NCBI GenBank assembly: GCA_029260295.1
Contig: JAJDDN010000008.1
Coordinates: forward strand, 682,001-746,000
DNA length: 64,000 nt
DNA from: Phycisphaerales bacterium
GTDB taxonomy: Bacteria; Planctomycetota; Phycisphaerae; Phycisphaerales; UBA1924
Direction of reading: 5' to 3'
The notes beneath the pieces were generated by a model. That model worked only from the letters and a program-made list of their open reading frames with translations. It was not told where the DNA came from and searched no databases. The position numbers and the translations under genes are program-made. Shown one piece after another: positions 18,503 to 28,139 of this stretch. The stretch's first letter is position 1. Every line of letters starts with the position of its first letter.

Positions 18503-19027
18503 ATGAAAGATCGTGACCATCCCAAACGCCGGGAACTGATGCCTGATGTCGACCCGGAACTACTTCAGGCGGCGTTGCGCCCTCTGGAGCCTGAACCCGA
18601 ACTTGAGTTTGACCCGGACGATCCGGGAGCGGCTTGGCTGCTTGGGGACGACCCCGAAGCCAACATCACACGCACAGCAGACCATCGCAACGCAATCAAA
18701 CGCCAGATCAAGAGCGAGGGTGCCCAGTTTGTCTATGGGATACTAATTCTCGCCGCATCGTTGGGCTCAATCGCATTAGCTGCAACCATTCGTACAGTGC
18801 CGTTCTTTATTGCGGCGGGGGTTATATGCCCAATCGGATTCTGGATGTTTAGATCACGCTGGAAACGATGGATTGGCTCAGCTCCATATTGCTATCAGCT
18901 CCTGACTTCGCTCGGAGAAGACGCGGAGAACATGCGGCAGGACCATGAAGACAAACAACGAAAGAAGTATGTGAATAAAATCGGCGATCTCTATGAGCAT
19001 TCACGCCCTGGTGAGAATAACGATTAA
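18503..19027 (+). CDS. Hypothetical protein with two membrane helices
   Basis: Unrecognised protein of 174 residues. The first 60 residues are acidic and proline-rich (repeated PEPE/DPDDP), then a basic stretch leads to two hydrophobic segments (about 75-93 and 98-115: FVYGILILAASLGSIALAA and FFIAAGVICPIGFWMF), and the tail is charged and helical. It is probably an inner-membrane protein with both ends in the cytoplasm. GTGGGG upstream of the ATG may act as ribosome site. It ends just before a strong terminator shared with mdh. Confidence 0.65.
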   Translation: MKDRDHPKRRELMPDVDPELLQAALRPLEPEPELEFDPDDPGAAWLLGDDPEANITRTADHRNAIKRQIKSEGAQFVYGILILAASLGSIALAATIRTVPFFIAAGVICPIGFWMFRSRWKRWIGSAPYCYQLLTSLGEDAENMRQDHEDKQRKKYVNKIGDLYEHSRPGENND

Positions 19028-19048
19028 GATTTACGCTTGTTCATATTA

Positions 19049-19077
19049 AAAAAGACCCGCTTCGTGCGGGTCTTTTT
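19049..19077. terminator. Bidirectional terminator between a membrane protein gene and mdh
   Basis: Perfect 12-bp inverted repeat (19049-19060 and 19066-19077) with loop TTCGT, A-run on the left and T-run on the right, between two converging genes. Confidence 0.9.
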
Positions 19078-19097
19078 ATTTGATTCAATAGGGTGCA

Positions 19098-20066
19098 TTA
19101 GGCGAGTTCGGGGAAGCGTTCCTTGACGACCTTGACCAGATCCTCTACATGCGACGCGGATTCGTCGAATAGTTTTTGCTCTTCGTCTGTGAGCTTGAAC
19201 TCCACGATTTTTTCTACGCCGTTCTTGCCCAAGAGAGCAGGTACACCGACAAACAAACCCTTATGACCGAACTGGCCTTCGAGATACGCTGCAGATGGGA
19301 TGATGCGTTTCTTGTCTTTGATGATCGCCTCGGCCATCTGGATGGTGCCGAGTGCAGGTGCGTAGAACGCGCTGGTGCCCATAAGTTTGACGATCTCACC
19401 GCCGCCAACTTTGGCACGGGAAACACAGGCGTCAATCTTATCTTGTGACATCAGGTCCGTGACGGGAATGCCATGGACGGAGGTGAGGCGTGGGAATGGG
19501 ACCATGTCGTCGCCGTGACCACCGAGGAGGACTGCTTGGACATCTTCGACGCTGACGCCAAGTTCCCAAGCGATGAATGCACGGTAACGGGCGCAGTCGA
19601 GCGCACCGGCCTGGCCGACGATACGGTTTGCTGGGAAGCCGGTGGCTTTCCATGCGGTGTAAACCATCGCGTCGAGCGGGTTGGAGACGAGGATGACAAT
19701 GGAGTCCGGAGCGTGAACCTTGATGTTCTCGGAGACGGACTTGACGATCTTGACATTGGTCTCGATGAGATCATCGCGGCTCATGCCTGGCTTGCGAGGG
19801 ATGCCGGCGGTGACGATCACAACATCGGAGCCGGCGATGTCTTTGTAGTCGAAGGTGCCGGTGAGTGAGGAGTCGAATCCTTCGATCGGAGCACAGCAGC
19901 CCAGGTCGATCATCTTGCCCTTGGGCATGTGCTGATCTGGCGCATCGGCGCGTGGGATGTCGAGGAGAACGATGTCGCCGAGTTCTTTTTGGGCGGCCCA
20001 GTGGGCACAGGTCGCGCCGACATTGCCTGCGCCGATGATAGAGATCTTTGCTCGTTTGGTTGCCAT
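19098..20066 (-). CDS. mdh: Malate dehydrogenase (LDH-like family)
   Basis: NAD-dependent dehydrogenase of 322 residues. The dinucleotide site is ISIIGAGNVGATCA, with Asp after IVLLD favouring NAD. IVTAGIPRKPGMSRDDL contains the first substrate arginine segment typical of malate rather than lactate enzymes, NPLDAMVYTAWK and the catalytic histidine in GGHGDDMVPFPR follow. It would interconvert malate and oxaloacetate in the citric acid cycle. The start at 20066 is supported by GGAAAGGA upstream and gives MATKRAKISIIG; the longer frame adds 21 unrelated residues. Confidence 0.94.
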   Translation of the reverse strand: MATKRAKISIIGAGNVGATCAHWAAQKELGDIVLLDIPRADAPDQHMPKGKMIDLGCCAPIEGFDSSLTGTFDYKDIAGSDVVIVTAGIPRKPGMSRDDLIETNVKIVKSVSENIKVHAPDSIVILVSNPLDAMVYTAWKATGFPANRIVGQAGALDCARYRAFIAWELGVSVEDVQAVLLGGHGDDMVPFPRLTSVHGIPVTDLMSQDKIDACVSRAKVGGGEIVKLMGTSAFYAPALGTIQMAEAIIKDKKRIIPSAAYLEGQFGHKGLFVGVPALLGKNGVEKIVEFKLTDEEQKLFDESASHVEDLVKVVKERFPELA

Positions 20067-20152
20067 TGAACGGTGTCCTTTCCGTGAACTATTTGCTCTT
20101 CGACGGCATCGAAAGTCCGTCAATTGCATCCTAGACCTTCGCTTTGCAGCGT

Positions 20153-20965
20153 CTAGCTTTCTTGCTCATCGGCATGTACAGTTGCCCACTTTACGGGGAG
20201 TGGATCAAGCGGCTTGCCTGATTTGGGGGGAAGCGAAACCGGGCAAATTTCGCCACCGATGATGACGGGCACAAGAAGTGGTTGACCGGCGGGGAGATCG
20301 CCGGTGACCGGGCTTATGAGGTCGTGGGTCGGGCCGCCGGCTAAGAAATCCATTTGGCGGTAGACTTGGTGGAGTGGACGGATGATTTCTGGAGTTTCGA
20401 GCTTACCGGTGCAGGTTTTGAGGAAGCCATCGATGAACTCGACAATCTGCTCATCGGGCATCCCACCTGATTGATCCCGGCACCAAGCGACCGGGGAATC
20501 CTTGAACATTTCGATCCCGGGAGCGGCAACGAATACCTCGCCCATAAACCCGGATTCCCGCATCGCAAGGCCGATTTCACCGGGATGACGGGTTACAAAC
20601 CGCTCGGACTTGCAACGCCAGACGACGCCCTCATTGAGCGACTCTTCCCAAGAGAATTTTGCTTCTTCGATGAGTTCAATGAGCGAATCAGGCATGGGCT
20701 CGGTGGCCCATGCGGTATTTATTGAGGTGGCGTGCTCTTTGATGCCCATCTCGGCTTTATCCATCGCGAGGGGACGCTCAGCAGGATCGAGCTTGAATAG
20801 CTCTGGGAGAGCCATGGATAAGGCGTGGAGAGCGATAGCCGGGGCGATGGAGTCCCTCCAGCGGTCGCCATCTTGGTCATCGGGCAAGGCTACGGCGGTC
20901 TGTGCGAACTGCACCCAACCCGCCAGTAGAGATGACCAAGTCGTCGCATCCATTTTTGTACTCAT
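20153..20965 (-). CDS. Conserved-looking hypothetical protein
   Basis: Cytoplasmic protein of about 270 residues that I do not recognise. It begins MSTKMDATTWSSLLAGW and has no signal peptide, membrane helix or cysteine motif. The central part is rich in acidic helices and contains PDEQIVEFIDGFLKTCTGKL and a C-terminal PAGQPLLVPVIIGGE strand pattern. The ribosome site is weak for both ATG 20965 and ATG 20953. It lies 86 bases upstream of mdh on the same strand and may share its transcript. Confidence 0.6.
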   Translation of the reverse strand: MSTKMDATTWSSLLAGWVQFAQTAVALPDDQDGDRWRDSIAPAIALHALSMALPELFKLDPAERPLAMDKAEMGIKEHATSINTAWATEPMPDSLIELIEEAKFSWEESLNEGVVWRCKSERFVTRHPGEIGLAMRESGFMGEVFVAAPGIEMFKDSPVAWCRDQSGGMPDEQIVEFIDGFLKTCTGKLETPEIIRPLHQVYRQMDFLAGGPTHDLISPVTGDLPAGQPLLVPVIIGGEICPVSLPPKSGKPLDPLPVKWATVHADEQES

Positions 20966-21290
20966 ATTTTGGGTTCGATTGGTTTTCACACCAAGATGAT
21001 AGATGTTGTACATCCGAAAAATGAACTCGTTGGGTATATCTAGATCATCAGCCGGAATTTCTCGCACAAAAATGTGTGATGGTGAAACAAAAATCACAAT
21101 ATTGGGTCGCAAAAAATATGGCCATCTCAATACCTAGACAAATACACCGCTCAAATGACAGGGTTTGATGAATTTTTCCATTTTCGCAAACTTAATATTC
21201 ATTCCATCCGATCATGATATTGCAAACACTTTTCTAAATGGAATCAGCATATGAGAATTGCGACTATCTTTTGAATGTCAGGAAGCCCTA

Positions 21291-23234
21291 GTGGACCATG
21301 TTTTTGTAGACAATTCTGAAAGGCCACACGAATATGCGGCCGTTTCAAAGCCGCCAATGGTTATTCTGTTGGCGTGCTTTCTCGGGACGGTAGCCCTCGC
21401 GATTACCAGTGTTAGGTCGGTCAATGCAGGACGGTCCCATCTCACGACGACAATTGACCAGCAAGCATCCATGTTCGAATCCGCATCGCGGGTCAAGCAT
21501 CTAGATGAAGTACTCACCATGTCCTCGATGATGCACGCAGCGACGGGTGATCCATATTGGAGGCAACGGTATGAAAGTCATATTCAGCCGCTTGATGATG
21601 CGATCAAAACTGTGCGGGCTTATTCCCCTGACCTCTTTGACACTTCGTTTGGTGTTCTGACAGCAGAAGTCAACTCTATGCTCATCGATATCGAACTCGA
21701 ATCCATACGCCTGGTTGAAACGGGTCATAAAGACGAAGCTCTTGCGTTACTCAGGAGCGAGGAATACCTTGATTTAAAGACCGTGTATTCGTCTGAAACG
21801 ACAAGCATTATCGAGTTGCTCATTGAGATGGCCATAGAACACGCTTCAGAACAGCAAGTTGAACAATCAACCGCGATCCTTACGACATCAGTGATTGCAC
21901 CGCTCACTCTCATTGGCTGGTTAATCCTGCTCCATGCCATGATTCGGTACCACAGAACCCTTCAACAGTCTTTCCGGCTCGAGATCGAATCACAAGAAGC
22001 GAGAGTCTCCAATCTAGCGAAAAATGAGTTCCTTGCCAATATGAGTCATGAGATCCGAACACCGATGACCGCGATCGTAGGCTACTCCGAAATCATTGAG
22101 CGGGACGACAATATCACACAAGACTCGGAACTCCACAAAGAAGCTCTGCGATCAATACGACAAAACTCAACTCATCTGTTGCGGGTTATTGACGACATTT
22201 TGGATATTTCTAAGATCGAATCGGGGTGTTTATCGATTGAAGAAATGCAGACCAACCTAAATCAAGTAGTGGAAGAGGTTGTGTCACTCATGCGTCCCAG
22301 AGCGATCGACAAAGGGATTCAGCTCCATGTTGAATACGCGAGTTCGCTACCCGGTTCGATTATGTCTGACCCAACCAGGATACGCCAGATCCTCATTAAC
22401 CTCACCGGAAACGCGATCAAGTTTACTGAGCATGGTTCCGTCTCTGTCCGGGTTTCGTTTACACCTGAGGATCTAAGCAAACGCAATGGAGGCATGCTCA
22501 GTGTCCAAATCATCGACACAGGGATCGGGATGTCCGAAGAACAGCTTGAGAAGATTTCATGCTTAACTAGATTCAATCAAGCCGACACCACAATGGCCAG
22601 GGAGTATGGGGGTATCGGGCTCGGGCTCTGCATTTCAAACTCCCTTGCAAAGATGCTCGGAGGGAGTATCCAATCTCGATCACAACTCGGGAAAGGAAGC
22701 TGCTTTGAGTTTCTGCTTGATCTAGAAACGCTCGATGATTCAAAGATGGTTGATCCACACCACATTGCCGAACTCGATTTGTCTGATTTCGTCGACAAGA
22801 TCCCGAAAAATTTTAATAACCGCAAGTGCCTTGACGGCCTTAGCGTATTGCTCGCAGAAGACGGGCCAGATAATCAACGGCTCATCACCTATTACATAAA
22901 AAAAGCAGGGGCGAAGATCGTCATTGCTGAGAACGGACAAGTTGCGTGTGACTATGTATACGAAGCATTACAGAATAACGATCCGTTCGATCTCATCCTG
23001 ATGGATATGCAGATGCCGATACTTGACGGATATGGGGCGACCCGCAAACTCAGAGATTCCGGTGTTACAACCCCGATTATCGCAGTCACCGCTCACGCGA
23101 TGAAACACGATTCCAGGCGATGCCTAGATGCGGGATGCAGTGATTATGTTTCCAAACCTATCGACCGTGCGACACTGATCATGACTTGTAAAAAATGGGC
23201 TGGCGGCGACAGTGCCCAAAACAATGCTGCTTAA
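21291..23234 (+). CDS. Hybrid sensor histidine kinase with C-terminal receiver domain
   Basis: Membrane sensor of about 647 residues. A first helix (MVILLACFLGTVALAIT, about 24-42) and a second (TTSVIAPLTLIGWLILL, about 195-215) flank a helical periplasmic sensor of roughly 150 residues. The HisKA box is FLANMSHEIRTPMTAIVGYS, the ATPase N box LINLTGNAIKFTEHG, G1 IDTGIGM and G2 GGIGLGL. A receiver domain with phospho-Asp in DLILMDMQMPILDGYG and Lys in YVSKPIDR ends the protein. The GTG start at 21291 has AGGA 7 bases upstream. The receiver at the end suggests a phosphorelay through a separate Hpt protein. No response regulator is adjacent, so the target is unknown. Confidence 0.92.
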   Translation: MDHVFVDNSERPHEYAAVSKPPMVILLACFLGTVALAITSVRSVNAGRSHLTTTIDQQASMFESASRVKHLDEVLTMSSMMHAATGDPYWRQRYESHIQPLDDAIKTVRAYSPDLFDTSFGVLTAEVNSMLIDIELESIRLVETGHKDEALALLRSEEYLDLKTVYSSETTSIIELLIEMAIEHASEQQVEQSTAILTTSVIAPLTLIGWLILLHAMIRYHRTLQQSFRLEIESQEARVSNLAKNEFLANMSHEIRTPMTAIVGYSEIIERDDNITQDSELHKEALRSIRQNSTHLLRVIDDILDISKIESGCLSIEEMQTNLNQVVEEVVSLMRPRAIDKGIQLHVEYASSLPGSIMSDPTRIRQILINLTGNAIKFTEHGSVSVRVSFTPEDLSKRNGGMLSVQIIDTGIGMSEEQLEKISCLTRFNQADTTMAREYGGIGLGLCISNSLAKMLGGSIQSRSQLGKGSCFEFLLDLETLDDSKMVDPHHIAELDLSDFVDKIPKNFNNRKCLDGLSVLLAEDGPDNQRLITYYIKKAGAKIVIAENGQVACDYVYEALQNNDPFDLILMDMQMPILDGYGATRKLRDSGVTTPIIAVTAHAMKHDSRRCLDAGCSDYVSKPIDRATLIMTCKKWAGGDSAQNNAA

Positions 23235-23254
23235 ACGAGTTCGAATGAATAATG

Positions 23255-23298
23255 AAAACAAAAAGAACCCCCGGGCTGTGGTGGGCTTGCCCGGGGGT
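23255..23298 (-). terminator. Intrinsic terminator of the RNA downstream of nrdJ
   Basis: Perfect 10-bp GC-rich stem (23267-23276 with 23289-23298, 12-base loop) followed on the minus strand by TTCTTTTTGTTTT. It ends the minus-strand transcription coming from nrdJ or from the structured RNA region. Confidence 0.85.
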
Positions 23299-23540
23299 AG
23301 ATGCTGAGTCCGGACTGGAGGCAGGGTCGCCCGGTCTCAGCGTAGCTTCACCCCCACCCCCCAAAACAGAAGGGGTAGAGGGAATATGTCACGATCCACG
23401 ACCCGCGGCGGGCACTCTGCCCGTTGGTCGTCAGCTCTGATCCGGCTTCAACTACTCCGTGGCTCTGGTGAGCCGACCGTCTGCCGGGGGTCGGGGTTCC
23501 GATCTGTCCGTGACCGGAATCCCGCAGCGCTCATTTCCGT
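23267..23540 (-). ncRNA. Candidate structured non-coding RNA or 3' UTR of nrdJ
   Basis: No gene is supported between the histidine kinase and nrdJ, yet the stretch is GC-rich and full of inverted repeats: GCTGAG 23303-23308 with CTCAGC 23336-23341 (extended inward by CCGG/CCGG), CGGGCA/TGCCCG 23409-23423 nested in ACGACC/GGTCGT 23398-23403/23426-23431, GGCTC/GAGCC 23461-23474, CCGACC/GGTCGG 23473-23478/23489-23494, and TTCCG/CGGAA 23497-23519. A minus-strand terminator closes it. I compared by eye with tmRNA, SRP RNA, 6S and RNase P RNA hallmarks and found no convincing match. It may be a separate small RNA or a structured trailer of nrdJ. Confidence 0.5.
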
Positions 23541-23617
23541 TCGATTGCTGACCATACTTATCTGAAATGCGACCGGTCATCCTGACACCGCCGCGTGTTG
23601 TGAATCGTCTTTCTTAT

Positions 23618-26600
23618 TTAGCTGCAGCCCATCGAGGCACCGCAGTTCAAACATTTGTAACAGGTCCCGCTCCGCACGGTGATGGTGCCGCACACATCGC
23701 ACGGCGGGGCATCGCCCGCGGCATCGAGCGCCATCGAGAGCGTCGCGCTTCGGGCGTCGATCTGGGTGCCGTCGCTTGTGCGGGCGGTGATCTTGGTTTC
23801 TGTCAATTCCGTTTTTATCACATGGCGTTCGGGCTTGGTTTCAATGGCCTTGGGTTCGATGTGATCGACCTTAATTCGGCGGACGATCGGGTCGGGCTTA
23901 TCGACTTGTTCCTTGGGCTCTGGTGTTGAGCGTGCGGGCGCGTTGGCCTCGCGGTAGCCATCAATGAACTCGATCCCGAGCCAGCGGAAGATGTAATCAA
24001 CCAGCGACTTGGCAAACGGGATATCCCGGTTGGTCGTCATACCCGCTGGTTCGAAGCGTTGGTGGGTGAACTTGCGGACCAGTGATTCGAGGGGCACGCC
24101 GTATTGAAGGGCGACCGAGGTCGAGGTTCCGAGCGAGTCCATGAGGCCGCCGATGGTTGAACCTTCTTTGGCCATGGTGATGAAAAGTTCGCCCGGCTTG
24201 CCGTCTTCGTAGCAGCCAACGGTGAGGTATCCCTCATGCCCAGCGACATTGAACTTGTGAGTCAACGAGTGGCGGGTTTCAGGGAGACGACGACGCATCG
24301 GACGATGCACGATCTCGACTTCCTTCTGGATGACAATCCGGACATTCTCATCACCCACAGCACCAGCCAGAACAGCAACATCGCTGGCGACCTCGTCGAG
24401 GGCCAATGAGTGATCGAGATCATCGACGATGGAGTCGTCGGCGAGTTCGGTATCGGTGTCGCTCTTGGAGTTGAGCGGCTGGCTGAGCTTGCAGCCGTCG
24501 CGGTAGAGGGCGTTGGCTTTGAGGCCGAGTTCCCAGCTCTGGCGGTAGGCGTTCTTGATATCCTCAACACTCGCATCGTGCGGGAGGTTAATGGTCTTGG
24601 AGATCGCGCCGGAGATGAACGGCTGGGCCGCGCCCATCATGCGGATGTGTCCACCGGCGGAGATCAAACGCGTGCCGGTGTTGCCGCAGGTGCTGGCACA
24701 ATCGAAGACGGCGAGGTGCTCGTCCTTGAGATGCGGGGCACCTTCGATGGTCTGGGTGCCACACACAAGCTCGTTGAGCTGGGCGACCTGCAAAGCGGAC
24801 AATCCGAGGAAACGGAGTGCGTTGAAGCTCGGGTCGTTCTTCGCGCCTTCGGGATCGGCACCGATGCGGGTGAGCGCCTCGTCGCCGAGTCCCCACGCGC
24901 TAAAGGCCATGCCGAGTTCAAACGCGCCGGGAAGTCCGTCCGTGATCTTCTGGAGATCGTCGTCATTCATGCCTTGGTCGATGAGCCAGGCCGCGAGCGA
25001 GACGCCGACGGAGTCTTCGATTTCTGATGGCATCGGGACATGGAGATTCAGCGTGCCGAGGATGAACTGGATCATCTCGCGCCGTTGCTCGTTGTCATAT
25101 CCGAGCGACTCAAGCGCGGGATCAATCGAAGCATTGGCGATCTTGAAGAACCCGCCCCCGGCAAGTTTCTTGAACTTGACGAGTGCGAAGTCTGGTTCGA
25201 CGCCGGTGGTGTCGCAGTCCATGAGCAACCCGATCGTTCCGGTCGGCGCGATGACGGTGGTTTGGGCGTTGCGGTATCCGTACAGCTCGCCCATGTCGAG
25301 CGCGTCGTCCCATGCGGTGGTCGCGTGATGGAGCAGGTCCATCGCGTTTCCGAGTGGGACGCCGTGATCGCGGATGAGATCATGATCGATAGGAACGGGC
25401 GAAATGCGGAGGTCTTCATATTCTCCGCTGTCGCGTGCAACGCCCATCGCGGCGCGGCGGTGATTTCGAATCACGCGAAGCATGTTGTCGCGTTCGGGTT
25501 CGTACCCTGGGAACGCCCCGTGCTCGCCGGCCATCATCGCCGACATTCTATAGGAACGACCGGTCATGATCGCACTCAAGCAGCCACAGATCGCATTGCC
25601 AGGTGCGGAATCATACGGAATACCTGCTTGCATCAGCATCGCGCCGAGGTTGGCGTAGCCGAGCCCGATGGTGCGGTAGTTGTAGCTGAGTTCGGCGATT
25701 TCTTTGGACGGGAACGCGGCCATGAGGACCGAGATTTCGAGGACGATGGTCCAGATGTCTACGCCGTGCTCGAAGCCCTCGATATCAAACTCACGCGTTT
25801 CGGCGTTGTAGAACTTGAGGACATTCAAAGAAGCAAGATTGCACGCGGTGTTGTCAAGGAACATGTATTCGCTGCACGGGTTTGATGCGTTGATCGACCC
25901 GGCACTCGGGCAGGTGTGCCAGTCGTTGATGGTCGTGTCGTACTGCACGCCCGGATCGGCACACCGCCAGGCGGCGTACGCAACATCATTCCATAGCTCG
26001 CCGGCATCGACGGTGTTCGCAACCTCGCCGGTCGTGCGGAACTTGGTCTCCCACTGCTCGCCAGCATCGACAGCATCGAAGAAGGCGTCTGGGATACGCA
26101 CAGAGTTGTTCGAGTTCTGACCCGCAACGGTGCCGTAGGCCTCGCCGTTGAAATCGTAATCGAGCTTGAGGCCGAGTCTTTCGGCGGTCTGGCCAACAGT
26201 CTCGCTGTCGGCTTCGGATGACTTGTTGTTCTGGATGACCTTGAGGCCTTCGACCATCGCCGCGACCTTGATCTCTTCGCGGACCTTCCAGTTGACGAAC
26301 TCGGAGATGTCCGGGTGGTCCATGTCAAGACAGACCATCTTCGCAGCACGACGAGTAGTCCCGCCGGATTTGATCGCGCCGGCGGCGCGGTCGCCGATCT
26401 TGAGCCATGACATCAGCCCCGACGAGTTGCCGCCGCCTGAAAGAAGCTCGTTGGCAGCACGCAGGTTCGAGAAGTTGGTGCCGGTGCCCGAACCGTACTT
26501 GAATAGACGGGCTTCGCGCTGCCAAAGGTCCATGATCCCGCCCTCGTTGACGAGGGAATCTTTGACGGACTGGATAAAGCACGCGTGCGGCTGCGGGTGC

Positions 26601-27145
26601 GAGTACGCATCGTCGGCGAGTTCTGGTTGGCCGGATTCTGGGTTGACGATCCAGTGGCCTTGTGCGGGGCCGGAGATGCCGTAGGCGAAGTTGAGGCCGG
26701 TGTTGAACCACTGCGGCGAGTTTGGCGCGCACATCTGGTGAACCAGCATGTAGACCAACTCATCATAAAACGCGGTCGCGTCTTCCGGAGCGTCGAAGTA
26801 ATCGTGGGTCTCGCCCCAGTGCTTCCAGCACCCCGCGAGGCGGTGGATGACCTGGCGGGCCGAGCGTTCTGGGCCGGTCTTGGTCGAGCCATCGTCGTTG
26901 GTGATGGTTTCGGAGTCGCCGGGGAGGGCGAACTTGCTCTCAAGCTGTGGAACGCCCGCTTTGCGGAAGTATTTCGACACCATGATGTCGGTCGCCAGCT
27001 GCGAGAACCCAACGGGCACCTCCGCATCCGGCATCTCAAAGACAACCGAACCGTCCGGGTTCGTGATTCGACTCGATCGCGTGGTCCATTTGGTGGATGC
27101 GAACGGGTCAGTACCTTCCGTGGTGAATCTGCGAGTGATTTTCAT
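23618..27145 (-). CDS. nrdJ: Class II (adenosylcobalamin-dependent) ribonucleotide reductase
   Basis: Oxygen-independent ribonucleotide reductase of 1175 residues. It shows the active-site block NPCSEYMFLDNTACNLASLN (thiyl-radical Cys and Glu), the paired redox cysteines in the family context (GGTTRRAAKMV region and CASTCGNTGTRL), and the loop GPEMGH-free C-terminal layout of the long NrdJ type. The C-terminus, CDVCGTITVRSGTCYKCLNC, is the zinc-finger-like re-reduction tail of this subfamily. AGG 7 bases before ATG 27145 supports the start. It is the third gene of dcd-orf-nrdJ, 12 bases after the small gene. This makes DNA precursor supply B12-dependent; no class I nrdAB is present in the window. 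Confidence 0.95.
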   Translation of the reverse strand: MKITRRFTTEGTDPFASTKWTTRSSRITNPDGSVVFEMPDAEVPVGFSQLATDIMVSKYFRKAGVPQLESKFALPGDSETITNDDGSTKTGPERSARQVIHRLAGCWKHWGETHDYFDAPEDATAFYDELVYMLVHQMCAPNSPQWFNTGLNFAYGISGPAQGHWIVNPESGQPELADDAYSHPQPHACFIQSVKDSLVNEGGIMDLWQREARLFKYGSGTGTNFSNLRAANELLSGGGNSSGLMSWLKIGDRAAGAIKSGGTTRRAAKMVCLDMDHPDISEFVNWKVREEIKVAAMVEGLKVIQNNKSSEADSETVGQTAERLGLKLDYDFNGEAYGTVAGQNSNNSVRIPDAFFDAVDAGEQWETKFRTTGEVANTVDAGELWNDVAYAAWRCADPGVQYDTTINDWHTCPSAGSINASNPCSEYMFLDNTACNLASLNVLKFYNAETREFDIEGFEHGVDIWTIVLEISVLMAAFPSKEIAELSYNYRTIGLGYANLGAMLMQAGIPYDSAPGNAICGCLSAIMTGRSYRMSAMMAGEHGAFPGYEPERDNMLRVIRNHRRAAMGVARDSGEYEDLRISPVPIDHDLIRDHGVPLGNAMDLLHHATTAWDDALDMGELYGYRNAQTTVIAPTGTIGLLMDCDTTGVEPDFALVKFKKLAGGGFFKIANASIDPALESLGYDNEQRREMIQFILGTLNLHVPMPSEIEDSVGVSLAAWLIDQGMNDDDLQKITDGLPGAFELGMAFSAWGLGDEALTRIGADPEGAKNDPSFNALRFLGLSALQVAQLNELVCGTQTIEGAPHLKDEHLAVFDCASTCGNTGTRLISAGGHIRMMGAAQPFISGAISKTINLPHDASVEDIKNAYRQSWELGLKANALYRDGCKLSQPLNSKSDTDTELADDSIVDDLDHSLALDEVASDVAVLAGAVGDENVRIVIQKEVEIVHRPMRRRLPETRHSLTHKFNVAGHEGYLTVGCYEDGKPGELFITMAKEGSTIGGLMDSLGTSTSVALQYGVPLESLVRKFTHQRFEPAGMTTNRDIPFAKSLVDYIFRWLGIEFIDGYREANAPARSTPEPKEQVDKPDPIVRRIKVDHIEPKAIETKPERHVIKTELTETKITARTSDGTQIDARSATLSMALDAAGDAPPCDVCGTITVRSGTCYKCLNCGASMGCS

Positions 27146-27157
27146 ATAGCTACCTTT

Positions 27158-27559
27158 TTATTTCAAAATGCCGCGACGATAAAGGTCACGAACACACGCA
27201 TTGAAAGAAGTATGAGCGTCAGTCATATTCTTTTTAATTTTGATTAGTTTGAATACGCCGAGTCGTTTTTTTAATGGAAACGGCAACTTCGAATCTTCAT
27301 CCGATTCCGTATTTTTAATCTCTCTGTCGATAGGGTGGAGATAAAACAATGGAAATGCCCTTCTCATTAGCCGCCCTGCCTCTTCTTCGCTGAGACCATC
27401 GTCCAAATGCATCAAGAAACTGGTTGTCCTAGCAACATCATCTTGAGTGGAAAGCCTTTGAACACCATTTTCTCCGAGATTTATCATCCACCGTATATCT
27501 TGTTCCCTTACAAGCCAGTGGTCATCCTTGTGAACAATCTCGTAAAGTCCATCATTCAT
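27158..27559 (-). CDS. Small hypothetical protein between dcd and nrdJ
   Basis: Protein of 133 residues that I do not recognise. Its ATG overlaps the dcd stop codon (TGATG at 27559), with AGGTGG just upstream, and its stop lies 12 bases before the nrdJ start region, so it is almost certainly translated in one unit with the two nucleotide genes. It has a basic C-terminal half (PLKKRLGVFKLIKIKKN) and an acidic segment before it, with no membrane helix or metal motif. The local composition is more AT-rich than dcd and nrdJ, which may indicate later insertion into the operon. Confidence 0.7.
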   Translation of the reverse strand: MNDGLYEIVHKDDHWLVREQDIRWMINLGENGVQRLSTQDDVARTTSFLMHLDDGLSEEEAGRLMRRAFPLFYLHPIDREIKNTESDEDSKLPFPLKKRLGVFKLIKIKKNMTDAHTSFNACVRDLYRRGILK

Positions 27560-28131
27560 CAATCCACCTTCGGCAATGTCAAGCCGTCCTGGTCTTGGTA
27601 CTTGCCGGCCTTATCCGCATAACTCACGGCACACACCTGGTCCGCCTTGAGGAAGATGAACTGGGCCAGACCCTCGTTGGCGTAGACCTTGGCCGGGAGC
27701 GGGGTTGTGTTGCTGATTTCGAGGGTCACTTTGCCGCGCCATTCGGGTTCGAGGGGAGTCACATTGACGATCAAGCCGCAGCGGGCGTAGGTTGATTTGC
27801 CGACGCACAGGACGAGGATGTCGCGCGGGATGTCAAACCATTCGACGGTCTCGCACAAGGCAAAGCTGTTCGGGGGGATGATCACATGGTCGGTCCCCTG
27901 CTCGGCGGTGTCGACGGTGACCATGAAATCATCGGTGAAGTTCTTGGGATCGACGACGGCCATGCCGCCGGTCGGGGGTGTTGGGGTGAAGATCTTGAAG
28001 ACGGTGCCGACGCGGACATCGTACCCGTAGGAGGAAACGCCATAAGAGATGGTCCCGTCGCGTTTGACGGCTTTCTCGAATGGCTTGATATCGACTAGGT
28101 TTTCGATCTGGGTGTCACATAGAACCGGCAT
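27559..28131 (-). CDS. dcd: dCTP deaminase
   Basis: Enzyme of 190 residues converting dCTP to dUTP, the precursor of dTTP. Recognisable blocks are [10 protein letters not shown] near residue 33, [21 protein letters not shown] (catalytic region, with the Arg/Cys/Gly and the Glu of PEW) and [21 protein letters not shown]. These match the Dcd family and distinguish it from dUTPase. GGAG 9 bases upstream supports the start. As first gene of the unit with nrdJ it links deoxynucleotide formation and pyrimidine balance. The long structured leader lies directly upstream. Confidence 0.94.
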   Translation of the reverse strand: MPVLCDTQIENLVDIKPFEKAVKRDGTISYGVSSYGYDVRVGTVFKIFTPTPPTGGMAVVDPKNFTDDFMVTVDTAEQGTDHVIIPPNSFALCETVEWFDIPRDILVLCVGKSTYARCGLIVNVTPLEPEWRGKVTLEISNTTPLPAKVYANEGLAQFIFLKADQVCAVSYADKAGKYQDQDGLTLPKVD

Positions 28132-28139
28132 ATCTCACT

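Noticed and set aside
23300-23460. Short stretches resembling RNase P RNA (AGTCCGG and CCGGCTT)
   Set aside because: The two fragments are only about 130 bases apart instead of nearly 300, and the surrounding conserved GAAAGT and ACAGAA contexts are missing.
24410-25885. Long open frames on the plus strand across nrdJ
   Set aside because: They are shadows produced by the biased codon use of nrdJ; the minus-strand product is a full-length, well-recognised enzyme.
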